A stretch of 61,722 nucleotides of DNA. Source: Betaproteobacteria bacterium. Lineage in GTDB: Bacteria > Pseudomonadota > Gammaproteobacteria > Burkholderiales > Rhodocyclaceae. The stretch lies in contig SHNC01000073.1 in NCBI GenBank assembly GCA_004295105.1, forward strand, positions 1 through 61,722. The letters are read 5' to 3'. The notes below the pieces were generated by a model. The model did not search any database, was not told where the DNA came from, and worked only from the letters and a program-made list of their open reading frames with translations. Of the stretch, positions 9,599 to 17,067 are shown piece after piece; within the stretch, counting starts at the first letter, position 1; the number at the start of each line of letters is the position of its first letter. The translations under genes were made by a program, and so were the position numbers.

Positions 9599-9979
9599 AT
9601 GAAGCTCCATCTCGACAAGAACGCCAACCTGAACATCATCACCGGCTACGGCGCCGACCACGTCCTGGTCAACCGGGTGCGGCACGATGGCAACCTGTTG
9701 ATCACCGCCACGACCATCGTCGGCGGCTGGGCGCCGGGCGGCTACGCCGGGCTCACCGCTGACGACTTCGCCGCAGCGCGTGACCTCGGGATGGAGATCG
9801 TCATCATCGGCACCGGCACCCGCCAGCGCTTCCCGTCGCCGGTCCTGCTGCGCCCGCTGATCGATGCCCGCGTCGGGTTCGAGATCATGGACCTGGCCGC
9901 CGCCTGCCGGACTTACAACATCCTGGTCGGCGAAGGCCGGGCGGCAGCGGCGGCGCTGCTGTTCGACGCACCGGCCTGA
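9599..9979 (+). CDS. Mth938-like (DUF498) domain protein
   Basis: 126 residues. The whole protein matches the Mth938/NDUFAF3-like fold: NIITGYGADHVLVN near the N-terminus, then VGGWAPGG, EIVIIGTGTRQRFP and a C-terminal ACRTYNILVGEGR. The human relative assists complex I assembly; the bacterial role is unknown, and it often sits near peroxiredoxin or respiratory genes. The start is the first ATG that gives family length; the long frame open upstream on this strand lies antisense to alaA. bcp follows 113 bases downstream. Confidence 0.85.
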   Translation: MKLHLDKNANLNIITGYGADHVLVNRVRHDGNLLITATTIVGGWAPGGYAGLTADDFAAARDLGMEIVIIGTGTRQRFPSPVLLRPLIDARVGFEIMDLAAACRTYNILVGEGRAAAAALLFDAPA

Positions 9980-10091
9980 CGGCCCGGCGGCGCCCGCCGC
10001 AACCTGCCCGAAAGATCACCGTAACGCGATTGTCAGCGAAACACGGCTCCGCTACCCTGAGACGAAAACCCCGTCCGCCTCAGGAGACGAC

Positions 10092-10547
10092 ATGAGCACC
10101 GCGCTTGCCCCCGACTTCAGCCTCCCCGCCACCGCCGGCCAGACGGTCGCATTGAGCGCCCTGCGCGGCCGCAAGGTCGTGCTCTACTTCTACCCGAAGG
10201 ACAATACGCCCGGTTGCACCAACGAGACGAAGGACTTCGGCGCCCACCATGCCGCCTTCGCCGCGGCCGGTTGCGAGGTCTTCGGCATCAGCCGCGACGG
10301 CCTCAAGAGCCACGAGAACTTCAAGGCCAAGCTCGAATTGCCCTTCGAACTGATCTCCGACCCCGACGAAGTCGCGTGCGAAGCCTACGGCGTCATGAAA
10401 ATGAAGAACATGTACGGCAAGCAGGTACGCGGCGTCGAGCGAAGCACCTTCGTGATCGACACCGAGGGCCGGATCGCACGCGAATGGCGCGGCGTGAAGG
10501 TGCCCGGCCACGCCGAGGAAGTGCTCGCCTTCGTGCAGTCGCTGTAG
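10092..10547 (+). CDS. bcp: Thioredoxin-dependent peroxiredoxin, Bcp/PrxQ type
   Basis: 151 residues, typical of PrxQ. It reduces H2O2 and organic hydroperoxides in the cytosol. The peroxidatic cysteine lies in YPKDNTPGCTNE at position 42. The residue five places on, often a resolving Cys in PrxQ, is Lys (ETKDF), so this looks like a one-cysteine or atypical form. AGGAGA precedes ATG 10092 by about six bases. Confidence 0.94.
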   Translation: MSTALAPDFSLPATAGQTVALSALRGRKVVLYFYPKDNTPGCTNETKDFGAHHAAFAAAGCEVFGISRDGLKSHENFKAKLELPFELISDPDEVACEAYGVMKMKNMYGKQVRGVERSTFVIDTEGRIAREWRGVKVPGHAEEVLAFVQSL

Positions 10548-10689
10548 GCGGACGCGCACCCGCCTGCAAGCCGGCGGGCACCTCCCGCGCCGATCGTCCC
10601 CCGGGCCCGCCCGCAGAGATCGCCGCGTCCCGAGCCCCTGCCCACGCGCCTCCGTCCATCTTCTGCCGCCCCCTCCGCAACGGCCCACC

Positions 10690-12123
10690 ATGCCAGCCGA
10701 AGCCAAGACCGCCAGCCGCACCCGCCGCCGCAAGAGCGAACCCGCACGCAAGCTGTTCGTCCTCGACACCAACGTGCTGATGCACGACCCCACCAGCCTG
10801 TATCGCTTCGAGGAGCACGACCTCTACGTGCCGATGATGACGCTGGAGGAGCTCGACCATAACAAGAAGGGCATGAGCGAAGTGGCGCGCAACGCGCGCC
10901 AGGCCAGCCGCATGCTGGACGAGATCGTCAGCACCGCGGCCGACGGCATCGAGAGCGGCATCGACCTCGACGGACCGTCGCGCGGCCAAGGCACGGGCAA
11001 GCTCTTCCTGCAGACCGAGGCCATCGACGTGCGCCTGCCGCAGGCCCTGCCGACCGGGCGCGGCGACAACCAGATCCTCGCCGTGGTCATGCACCTCGCC
11101 GGCTCGCACCCGGAGCGGCCGGTGATCCTCGTGTCCAAGGACATCAACATGCGCATCAAGGCCCGCGCACTGGGCCTCGACGCGCAGGACTACTTCAACG
11201 ACAAGGTCCTCGAGGACACCGACCTGCTGTACACCGGCACGCGCGAACTGCCGTCCGACTTCTGGGAAGCGCACGCCCGCAACATGCAGTCGTGGAAGGA
11301 GGAAGGCCGTACCTACTACCGCCTGTCGGGGCCGCTGGCGCCGGAACTGACGATCAACGAGTTCGTGTTCCAGAACGGCGACAATCCGCTGCAGGCCTGG
11401 GTCAAGGAGAAGGACGGCCGCAGCGTGGTGCTCGAGACGCTGGTCGACTACAGCCATCACAAGAACAATGTGTGGGGGATCACTGCGCGCAACCGCGAGC
11501 AGAACTTCGCGCTCAACCTGCTGATGAACCCGGAGATCGACTTCGTCAGCCTGCTCGGCCAGGCCGGCACCGGCAAGACGCTGCTGACGCTGGCTGCCGG
11601 CCTCACGCAGGTACTGGAAACGAAGCGCTACGCCGAGATCATCATGACCCGCGTGACGGTGCCGGTGGGCGAGGACATCGGCTTTCTGCCCGGCACCGAG
11701 GAAGAGAAGATGGCCCCATGGATGGGCGCCCTGGAAGACAACCTCGACGTGCTCAACGGCACTGCCGGCGAGGGCGGCGACTGGGGCCGCGCCGCCACCC
11801 GCGACCTGATCCGCAGCCGCATCAAGATCAAGAGCCTGAACTTCATGCGCGGTCGCACCTTCCTGAACAAGTACCTGATCATCGACGAGGCGCAGAACCT
11901 GACGCCGAAGCAGATGAAGACGCTGATCACCCGCGCCGGCCCCGGCACCAAGGTGGTGTGCATGGGCAACATCGCGCAGATCGACACACCCTACCTCACC
12001 GAGGGCTCGTCGGGCCTGACCTTCGCCGTAGATCGCTTCAAGGGCTGGGAGCACTCCGGTCACATCACGCTGCAGCGCGGCGAGCGCTCGCGTCTCGCGG
12101 ACCATGCGGCAGAGGTTCTCTGA
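10690..12123 (+). CDS. PhoH-like ATPase with N-terminal PIN domain
   Basis: 477 residues in two parts. Residues ~15-160 form a PIN-type nuclease domain (KLFVLDTNVLMHD, TLEELD, GRGDNQILAV and VSKDIN supply the acidic residues). Residues ~240-470 form a PhoH AAA-like ATPase with Walker A LGQAGTGKTLL, Walker B YLIIDEAQNL, the MTRVTVPVGEDIGFLPG stretch and the arginine-rich end TLQRGERSRLAD. This matches PhoH2/YlaK, described as an RNA helicase fused to an RNase, sometimes as a stand-alone toxin-like unit. No antitoxin gene is visible beside it. It follows bcp by 142 bases. Confidence 0.92.
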   Translation: MPAEAKTASRTRRRKSEPARKLFVLDTNVLMHDPTSLYRFEEHDLYVPMMTLEELDHNKKGMSEVARNARQASRMLDEIVSTAADGIESGIDLDGPSRGQGTGKLFLQTEAIDVRLPQALPTGRGDNQILAVVMHLAGSHPERPVILVSKDINMRIKARALGLDAQDYFNDKVLEDTDLLYTGTRELPSDFWEAHARNMQSWKEEGRTYYRLSGPLAPELTINEFVFQNGDNPLQAWVKEKDGRSVVLETLVDYSHHKNNVWGITARNREQNFALNLLMNPEIDFVSLLGQAGTGKTLLTLAAGLTQVLETKRYAEIIMTRVTVPVGEDIGFLPGTEEEKMAPWMGALEDNLDVLNGTAGEGGDWGRAATRDLIRSRIKIKSLNFMRGRTFLNKYLIIDEAQNLTPKQMKTLITRAGPGTKVVCMGNIAQIDTPYLTEGSSGLTFAVDRFKGWEHSGHITLQRGERSRLADHAAEVL

Positions 12124-12233
12124 GCGGCAACACTCGCGGCCCGGCCATCCGGCCTGCGCTGAAGGTCACGGTTTGACGGCGCGGCAAGTGCGATTGAGTA
12201 CGTGGCTCGAATCCGGCGCGGCGGGGCCTCGCC

Positions 12234-12239
12234 TATAAT
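12234..12239 (+). promoter_or_regulatory. Consensus -10 box before the cNMP/CBS/DUF294 gene
   Basis: A perfect TATAAT 29 bases before ATG 12268. No convincing -35 box stands 16-18 bases upstream, so it may need an activator or an extended contact. Confidence 0.35.
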
Positions 12240-12267
12240 CGGCGCATCGCGTGTCGTTCGAGCCCTC

Positions 12268-14169
12268 ATGAGCACCACCGCCGCACAACAACTGCTGGTC
12301 GGAGCCAGCACGGATTTTCTCCGCCACTTTTCGCCGTTCGACCGCATGGAGCCAACGGCGCTGGGCTATCTCGCCCAGCATGCGGTGCTCGGCTTCCACC
12401 CGCGTGGCAGCGAGATCCTGACGCCGGAGATGGGGCCTGCGCGCCACTTCTACATCATCCAGCGCGGCAAGGTGCAGGCGCGCCAGACGGGAGCGGCGGT
12501 CGTCACCGAGTACGCCAGCCTGACGATGGGCCCGGGCGAATGCTTCCCGATCGGGGCGATCTCGGCGCAGCGTCCGTCCACGAATGCCTACGTGGCCGTC
12601 GACGACAGCTTCTGCTTCCAGATCACCGCCGACGAGTTCCTGCATCTGATGCAGATCAGTCCGGTCTTCCACCTGTTCTGCACGCAGTACATCGCCAGCT
12701 TGCTGAACCAGTCGCGCCAGCAGATGCAGACGACCTTCGCGCAACGTGCCGCCGAGCAGCAGACGATGACGACGCCGCTCGGCCAGTTGCTCAAGCGCGA
12801 GCCTGTGTCGGTGTCGCCCGACACCCGCACCCGGGCGGCGCTGGAGAAGATGAACGAGCTGCACATCGGCTGCATGGTGGTGACCGACGCCGAACAGCGC
12901 CCGCTCGGCATCCTGACGCAGAGCGACCTGCTGCCGCGCGTGGTGCTCGCCGGATTCGATCTCGAGCGGCCGATCGGCGAAGTCATGACGGCGAACCCGC
13001 ACCAGTTGCCCGTCACCGCCTCCGCCTACGACGCGGCGCTCGAAATGGCCACGCACGGCGTGCGCCACCTGCTGGTGGTCGACAGCCGTTCGCGGCTGAA
13101 AGGCGTGATCTCGGAGCGCGACCTGTTCTCGCTGCAGCGCATCAGCCTGCGCCAGATCCGCGCCGGCATCGAGAATGCGACCGACGTCGACGCCCTGCAG
13201 CACGCCAGTCGCGACATTCGCCAGCTTGCCCTGAACCTGATTGCTCAGGGAATCGGCGCCGAGCAACTGACCCAGTTCATCTCGGCGCTGAACGACGCGC
13301 TGACGCGACGCATCATCGAACTCGCGCTCGATCGCCACGATCTCCTGGGCGTCGACTTCGGCTGGTTCGCGTTCGGGTCCGAAGGCCGCCACGAACAGAC
13401 GCTGTCCACCGACCAGGACAATGGCATCATCTGGCGCTGCCCCGAGCTGCAGGACGTGGATGCGGTGCGCAAGCGCCTGGTCGCGTTCGGCCGCGAGGTG
13501 AACCAGAACCTCGCCGCCTGCGGGTTTCCGCTGTGCAAGGGCAACATCATGGCGAGCAACCCGGACCTGTGCCTGACGCTGGACGAGTGGAAGGAGCGCT
13601 TCGGCGACTGGATCCGCGAGCCCGACCCGCAGGCCCTGCTCAACGCCTCGATCTTCTTCGACTTCCGCGTTCTGTATGGCAACGAGCGCCTCGGCGACCA
13701 GTTGCGCGCCTGGCTCAACAAGCTGTCACGCACCAGCACCAACTTCCTGCGCATGATGGCTGCCAACGCGCTGCAGGTTCCGCCGCCGCTGGGCCGGATC
13801 CGCGACTTCGTGGTCGAGGACGACGGCACGATCGACCTGAAGAAATGCGGCGCACGCCTGTTCGTCGACGCGGCACGCATCATCGCGCTGCGCACCGGGG
13901 TGGACTCGAGCAGCACGGTGCAGCGGCTGCGCCAGGCGAGCGGCAAGATGGGCGTGTCGGCCGACGAGGTATCGGCCATCATCGACGGCTTCCACTTCAT
14001 CCAGTTGCTGCGCCTGCGCTCCCAGCACCTCGAGACGGAGCACGACGCCGCGGGCGACAATCGCATCGACCCCGACACGCTGAACGAACTCGACCGCCGC
14101 ATCCTGAAGGAAGCCTTCCGTCAGGCGCGCAAACTGCAGCTTCGTCTCAAGCTCGACTATCAGCTCTGA
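12268..14169 (+). CDS. cNMP-binding / CBS / DUF294 nucleotidyltransferase-like protein
   Basis: 633 residues, soluble. Order of domains: a cyclic-nucleotide-binding-like domain (~20-140), two CBS repeats (~165-290; e.g. MVVTDAEQRPLGILTQSDLL and LLVVDSRSRLKGVISERDLF), a DUF294 GlnD-like nucleotidyltransferase domain (~315-470) with its active-site stretch GSEGRHEQTLSTDQDNG intact, and DUF294_C to the end. Such proteins are thought to transfer nucleotides in response to ligand binding; no substrate is established. ATG 12268 starts the conserved region. The exonuclease-fold gene follows six bases after the stop, a pairing seen in many Proteobacteria. Confidence 0.88.
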   Translation: MSTTAAQQLLVGASTDFLRHFSPFDRMEPTALGYLAQHAVLGFHPRGSEILTPEMGPARHFYIIQRGKVQARQTGAAVVTEYASLTMGPGECFPIGAISAQRPSTNAYVAVDDSFCFQITADEFLHLMQISPVFHLFCTQYIASLLNQSRQQMQTTFAQRAAEQQTMTTPLGQLLKREPVSVSPDTRTRAALEKMNELHIGCMVVTDAEQRPLGILTQSDLLPRVVLAGFDLERPIGEVMTANPHQLPVTASAYDAALEMATHGVRHLLVVDSRSRLKGVISERDLFSLQRISLRQIRAGIENATDVDALQHASRDIRQLALNLIAQGIGAEQLTQFISALNDALTRRIIELALDRHDLLGVDFGWFAFGSEGRHEQTLSTDQDNGIIWRCPELQDVDAVRKRLVAFGREVNQNLAACGFPLCKGNIMASNPDLCLTLDEWKERFGDWIREPDPQALLNASIFFDFRVLYGNERLGDQLRAWLNKLSRTSTNFLRMMAANALQVPPPLGRIRDFVVEDDGTIDLKKCGARLFVDAARIIALRTGVDSSSTVQRLRQASGKMGVSADEVSAIIDGFHFIQLLRLRSQHLETEHDAAGDNRIDPDTLNELDRRILKEAFRQARKLQLRLKLDYQL

Positions 14170-14175
14170 AACGCC

Positions 14176-14820
14176 ATGAACTGGATATCGCGCATCATCG
14201 GCGGCCGGGGCGACAGTGAAGCTCTCGATCCGGGCGTGGCCGAAATCCTCGCGCACTGGCAGTCCCTGCCGGATGCGGATCTCGGCCGGGCTCACTTCGA
14301 AACCCGCTACGTCGTCCTCAACACCGAAGCGACCGGCCTGGATCTCGACAGCGACAGGCTGCTGGCCGTCGGCGCGCTGGCAATCGACGCCGGGCTGATC
14401 TCACCCGGCGACAGCTACTACGCGACGCTTGAAGATGCACCGAGCCTCGCGCTTTCCCGCCTCCTCGCCTTCGCGCGCAAGGATCCGGTGGTCGTGTTCA
14501 ATTCCGCGTTCAACCTGGGCATGCTCGAACCTGTGCTCGACCAGAGGCTGGGCGTCAGCCTCGACGTCCAGCCGATCGACCTCTATTTCCTGTTGCCGGC
14601 GCTGTTCCCGGAGCGCCGAGGCAGCCCGGCGCGCCTTGCGGACTGGATGGATTCCTTCGCCATCGAAACCTTTCAGCGACACCACGCGCTGGGCGACGGC
14701 TGGGCGATCGCCCAGCTTTTCCTCGCCGCCCAGTCGCGCGCCCTCGCACAGGGTGCCGGCTCCCCGCGTGCCCTGCAGGAACTCGAGCGCGCCTACCGGC
14801 AGTACCGGCGCAAAGCCTGA
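14176..14820 (+). CDS. DnaQ-fold 3'-5' exonuclease-like protein with altered catalytic residues
   Basis: 214 residues with an RNase H/DEDD exonuclease fold at ~40-190. Motif I reads VVLNTEATGLDL where the family has D-x-E-T-T-G, so the first metal-binding Asp is Asn (codon AAC at 14320). Motif II reads FNSAFNLGML where the family has H-N-A-x-F-D, so that Asp is also Asn. Motif III HHALGDGWAIAQ keeps His and Asp. Two of four acidic ligands are therefore amides, and the protein is probably a weak or dead exonuclease used as a binding or regulatory partner. It lies six bases after the DUF294 protein gene, so co-translation is likely. Confidence 0.8.
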   Translation: MNWISRIIGGRGDSEALDPGVAEILAHWQSLPDADLGRAHFETRYVVLNTEATGLDLDSDRLLAVGALAIDAGLISPGDSYYATLEDAPSLALSRLLAFARKDPVVVFNSAFNLGMLEPVLDQRLGVSLDVQPIDLYFLLPALFPERRGSPARLADWMDSFAIETFQRHHALGDGWAIAQLFLAAQSRALAQGAGSPRALQELERAYRQYRRKA

Positions 14821-14913
14821 GCGCAGCCCGGCCTCCTGCCATTCCCCCCACGGGGCCTCATCGGCAGGCTCCAGGACCCTTTCCGCAACGCCGGTGCATC
14901 GTGGGAAGTTGCG

Positions 14914-14942
14914 TTTACAATCGCGACCGACCTGCGTATATT
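14914..14942 (+). promoter_or_regulatory. Sigma-70 promoter of the NlpC/P60 gene, start site at the ATG
   Basis: TTTACA (14914-14919) and TATATT (14937-14942), each 5/6 to consensus, are spaced by exactly 17 bases. The expected transcript start is 14949-14950, which is the A of the start codon. Confidence 0.6.
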
Positions 14943-14949
14943 CCGCCGA

Positions 14950-15486
14950 ATGCGTTTTCGACCCATAATTCTGACTCTGCTGCTGAGCCTGTGCGCCACG
15001 AAAGCGGCAATCGCAACCGAGCAAGCGCCCGATGCGGCCGCAGCGGCCACTCCGGCGTTTCAGCGCTATACGGCGGCGGCAGGAGAACTGGTCGACCAGG
15101 CGATGAGCTATCTGGGCATCCGCTACCGTTTTGGAGGCACCTCGCCCGAAACCGGGCTGGACTGCAGCGGCCTGGTGATGAATGTGTTCCGCAACGCCAT
15201 CGGCCTCGACTTGCCAAGAACCGCGGCCGAAATGGCGAGAATGGGCGAGAACATCGGCCGCCAGGAACTGAAACCGGGCGACCTGGTGTTCTTCAACACG
15301 ATGCGTCGTGCCTTCTCGCACGTCGGCATCTACCTCGGTGACGGCCAGTTCGTGCACGCTCCGTCCAGCGGCGGCATGGTACGCGTCGAAAGCATGGGCA
15401 ACAGCTACTGGGCTACGCGCTTCAACGGCGCCCGTCGCCTGGTCGAGGACGATTCGGGCTCCTCGAGCCTCGTGCTGGCGCGCTGA
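14950..15486 (+). CDS. NlpC/P60 family peptidoglycan hydrolase, exported
   Basis: 178 residues: a signal peptide (MRFRPIILTLLLSLCATKAAIA), a short linker and an NlpC/P60 cysteine-peptidase domain from ~45 to 165. The catalytic Cys is in GLDCSGLVMNVF, the His in AFSHVGIYLGDGQFVHAP. Such enzymes cut the stem peptide of murein, usually between D-Glu and m-DAP, in the periplasm. The signal peptide fixes the start. No ribosome site is visible, in line with the promoter that places transcription start on the ATG. Confidence 0.9.
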   Translation: MRFRPIILTLLLSLCATKAAIATEQAPDAAAAATPAFQRYTAAAGELVDQAMSYLGIRYRFGGTSPETGLDCSGLVMNVFRNAIGLDLPRTAAEMARMGENIGRQELKPGDLVFFNTMRRAFSHVGIYLGDGQFVHAPSSGGMVRVESMGNSYWATRFNGARRLVEDDSGSSSLVLAR

Positions 15487-15576
15487 TCGCGCCGTCACCC
15501 GCTCCGACGTACCCGCGTCGATGATCGGCGCCGCTTCGCCAGCCGCTTCTTCCCGTATCTTCCCGCTTCATCCCCC

Positions 15577-15900
15577 TCAGCGTACCGTACCTCCGTGGCA
15601 GGTATCGCAGCGCGGACCCATGCGCCGTCCCAATGCCTGCTGCAGGGCACACACGGAACGGCGGCAACATACCACCGTAACTTGTTCCCGCGTCGCTGCT
15701 TCGCGAAAGCGCTGCATGACGTTGTGGCCGATGAAGTCGGTGAACAGGATCACCATCTGGATGCCGGATGGCAGCGCTGGCCCTCGCCGCTGATGGCTGC
15801 TGTCGCGCCCGCTGACGTGCGCGGCCACGCGTATGCCGAACTCGCCGAGCACGTCGGGGATGTTGCCAAGACGATCGGCGCCGACGATGAGTGCATTCAT
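15577..15900 (-). CDS. DUF2325 family protein
   Basis: 107 residues without signal peptide. NALIVGADRLGNIPDVLGEFGI, HVSGRDSSHQRR and VILFTDFIGHNVMQRFREAA match DUF2325, a small family of unknown function common in Betaproteobacteria. It is cysteine-rich at the end: VVCCRRSVCAL and a terminal RCDTCHGG, which has the form of a c-type heme site although the protein is not exported; a metal site is as likely. It diverges from fbpA across a region with Fur-like boxes, so iron may control it. Confidence 0.8.
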   Translation of the reverse strand: MNALIVGADRLGNIPDVLGEFGIRVAAHVSGRDSSHQRRGPALPSGIQMVILFTDFIGHNVMQRFREAATREQVTVVCCRRSVCALQQALGRRMGPRCDTCHGGTVR

Positions 15901-15910
15901 GACGATCCTT

Positions 15911-15929
15911 TACGAGAACGATTCGCATT
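15911..15929. promoter_or_regulatory. Fur-like box 1, DUF2325/fbpA divergent region
   Basis: The 19 bases match 14 of 18 fixed positions of the Fur consensus AATGAGAATNATTCTCATT. They lie just upstream of the DUF2325 ATG and about 90 bases before fbpA. Confidence 0.55.
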
Positions 15930-15959
15930 TGCATTTTACCTAGATACGAATCGTTTGCA

Positions 15960-15978
15960 ATTGCGAATTCATCTCGTT
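15960..15978 (+). promoter_or_regulatory. Fur-like box 2 before fbpA
   Basis: Matches 13 of 18 fixed positions of the Fur consensus, 41 bases before the fbpA ATG. Between it and box 1 a further half-matching copy centred near 15950 suggests a cooperative array. Confidence 0.45.
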
Positions 15979-16018
15979 AATATCGCTCCCGCTCCTACCG
16001 TCCACCAGAGGCTTACGC

Positions 16019-17044
16019 ATGATGCTGAAAAAGGTCCTCCTCCCGACGCTGCTGGCCGCGCTCGGTGCCACCACGATGCCCGCTCAGGCAGCCGATACCG
16101 AACTGAACCTGTATTCCGCACGCCACTACCAGACCGATGAGGCGCTGTACTCGGATTTCACCAGGCAAACCGGCATCAAGATCAACCGCATCGAGGCGAA
16201 GGAAGACGAGCTGCTCGAGCGCATCCGCAACGAGGGCGCCAACAGCCCGGCCGACGTGTTCATCACCGTCGACGCCTCGCGCCTGGCCAAGGCCGATGAG
16301 CTCGGCATCTTCGCCCCGGTCAAGTCGAAGGTGCTCGAGGACCGCATTCCGGCTCACCTCCGCACGCAGGACTGGTACTCCTACTCGACGCGCGCGCGCG
16401 TGATCGTCTACAACCCCGAGCTGGTGAAGGCCGAAGAGGTGCAGACCTACGAGCAACTGGCCGATCCGGCGCTGAAGGGCAAGGTGTGCACCCGTTCGGG
16501 CAGCCACCCGTACAACCTGTCGCTCGGCGCGGCGCTGATCCAGCACGTCGGTGCGGCGAAGACGGAGGAATGGGCCCGCGGCCTGGTCGCCAACTTCGCC
16601 CGTGCGCCGAAGGGGGGCGACACCGACCAGATCAAGGCGGTCGCGGCCGGTGAATGCGGCGTGGCCATCGCCAACAGCTACTACCTCGCGCGCCTGATGA
16701 ACTCGGACAAGCGCGACGAGCAGGCCGTCGCGGCACGCATCAAGGCGGTGTGGCCCAACCAGCAGAGCTGGGGCACGCACATCAACATCTCGGGCGCCGG
16801 CATGCTCAAGAACGCGCCGCACAAGGAGGCGGCGGTGAAGTTCCTGGAGTATCTCGCGTCCGACCAGGCGCAGGCTTACTTCGCCAACGGCAACAACGAG
16901 TGGCCGGTAGTGGCCGGTGTGAAGGTGGACAACCCGGCGCTGACCAGGCTCGGGCCATTCAAGGCCGACACCCTGCCAGTTGGTGATCTGGCCAAGACGG
17001 TGGCCGAAGCGCAACGCATCTTCGACCGCGCCGGCTTCCGCTGA
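16019..17044 (+). CDS. fbpA: Fe(3+) ABC transporter, periplasmic substrate-binding protein
   Basis: 341 residues with a signal peptide ending at MPAQA-AD. The mature start ELNLYSARHYQTDEALYSDF is typical of FbpA/FutA ferric-binding proteins, and the tyrosine pair in GECGVAIANSYYLARLM is the iron-binding dyad of the family. It captures ferric ion in the periplasm for FbpB/FbpC. ATG 16019 and 16022 are adjacent. fbpB and fbpC lie 2-5 kb away, separated by a diguanylate cyclase gene, so the system is not one operon. Fur-like boxes precede it. Confidence 0.93.
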   Translation: MMLKKVLLPTLLAALGATTMPAQAADTELNLYSARHYQTDEALYSDFTRQTGIKINRIEAKEDELLERIRNEGANSPADVFITVDASRLAKADELGIFAPVKSKVLEDRIPAHLRTQDWYSYSTRARVIVYNPELVKAEEVQTYEQLADPALKGKVCTRSGSHPYNLSLGAALIQHVGAAKTEEWARGLVANFARAPKGGDTDQIKAVAAGECGVAIANSYYLARLMNSDKRDEQAVAARIKAVWPNQQSWGTHINISGAGMLKNAPHKEAAVKFLEYLASDQAQAYFANGNNEWPVVAGVKVDNPALTRLGPFKADTLPVGDLAKTVAEAQRIFDRAGFR

Positions 17045-17051
17045 TCGGCCT

Positions 17052-17067
17052 CAGGCGGTCACGCCTG
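17052..17067. terminator. Short hairpin between converging fbpA and diguanylate cyclase genes
   Basis: CAGGCG-GTCA-CGCCTG, a perfect 6-bp stem overlapping the stop codon of the cyclase gene, seven bases after the fbpA stop. No T run, so terminator function is doubtful. Confidence 0.25.

Noticed and set aside
12166-13392. Open frame of 408 codons on the minus strand
   Set aside because: It lies antisense to the cNMP/CBS/DUF294 gene, is rich in Arg, His, Gln and Asp as expected of a GC-rich shadow frame, and shows no family motif.
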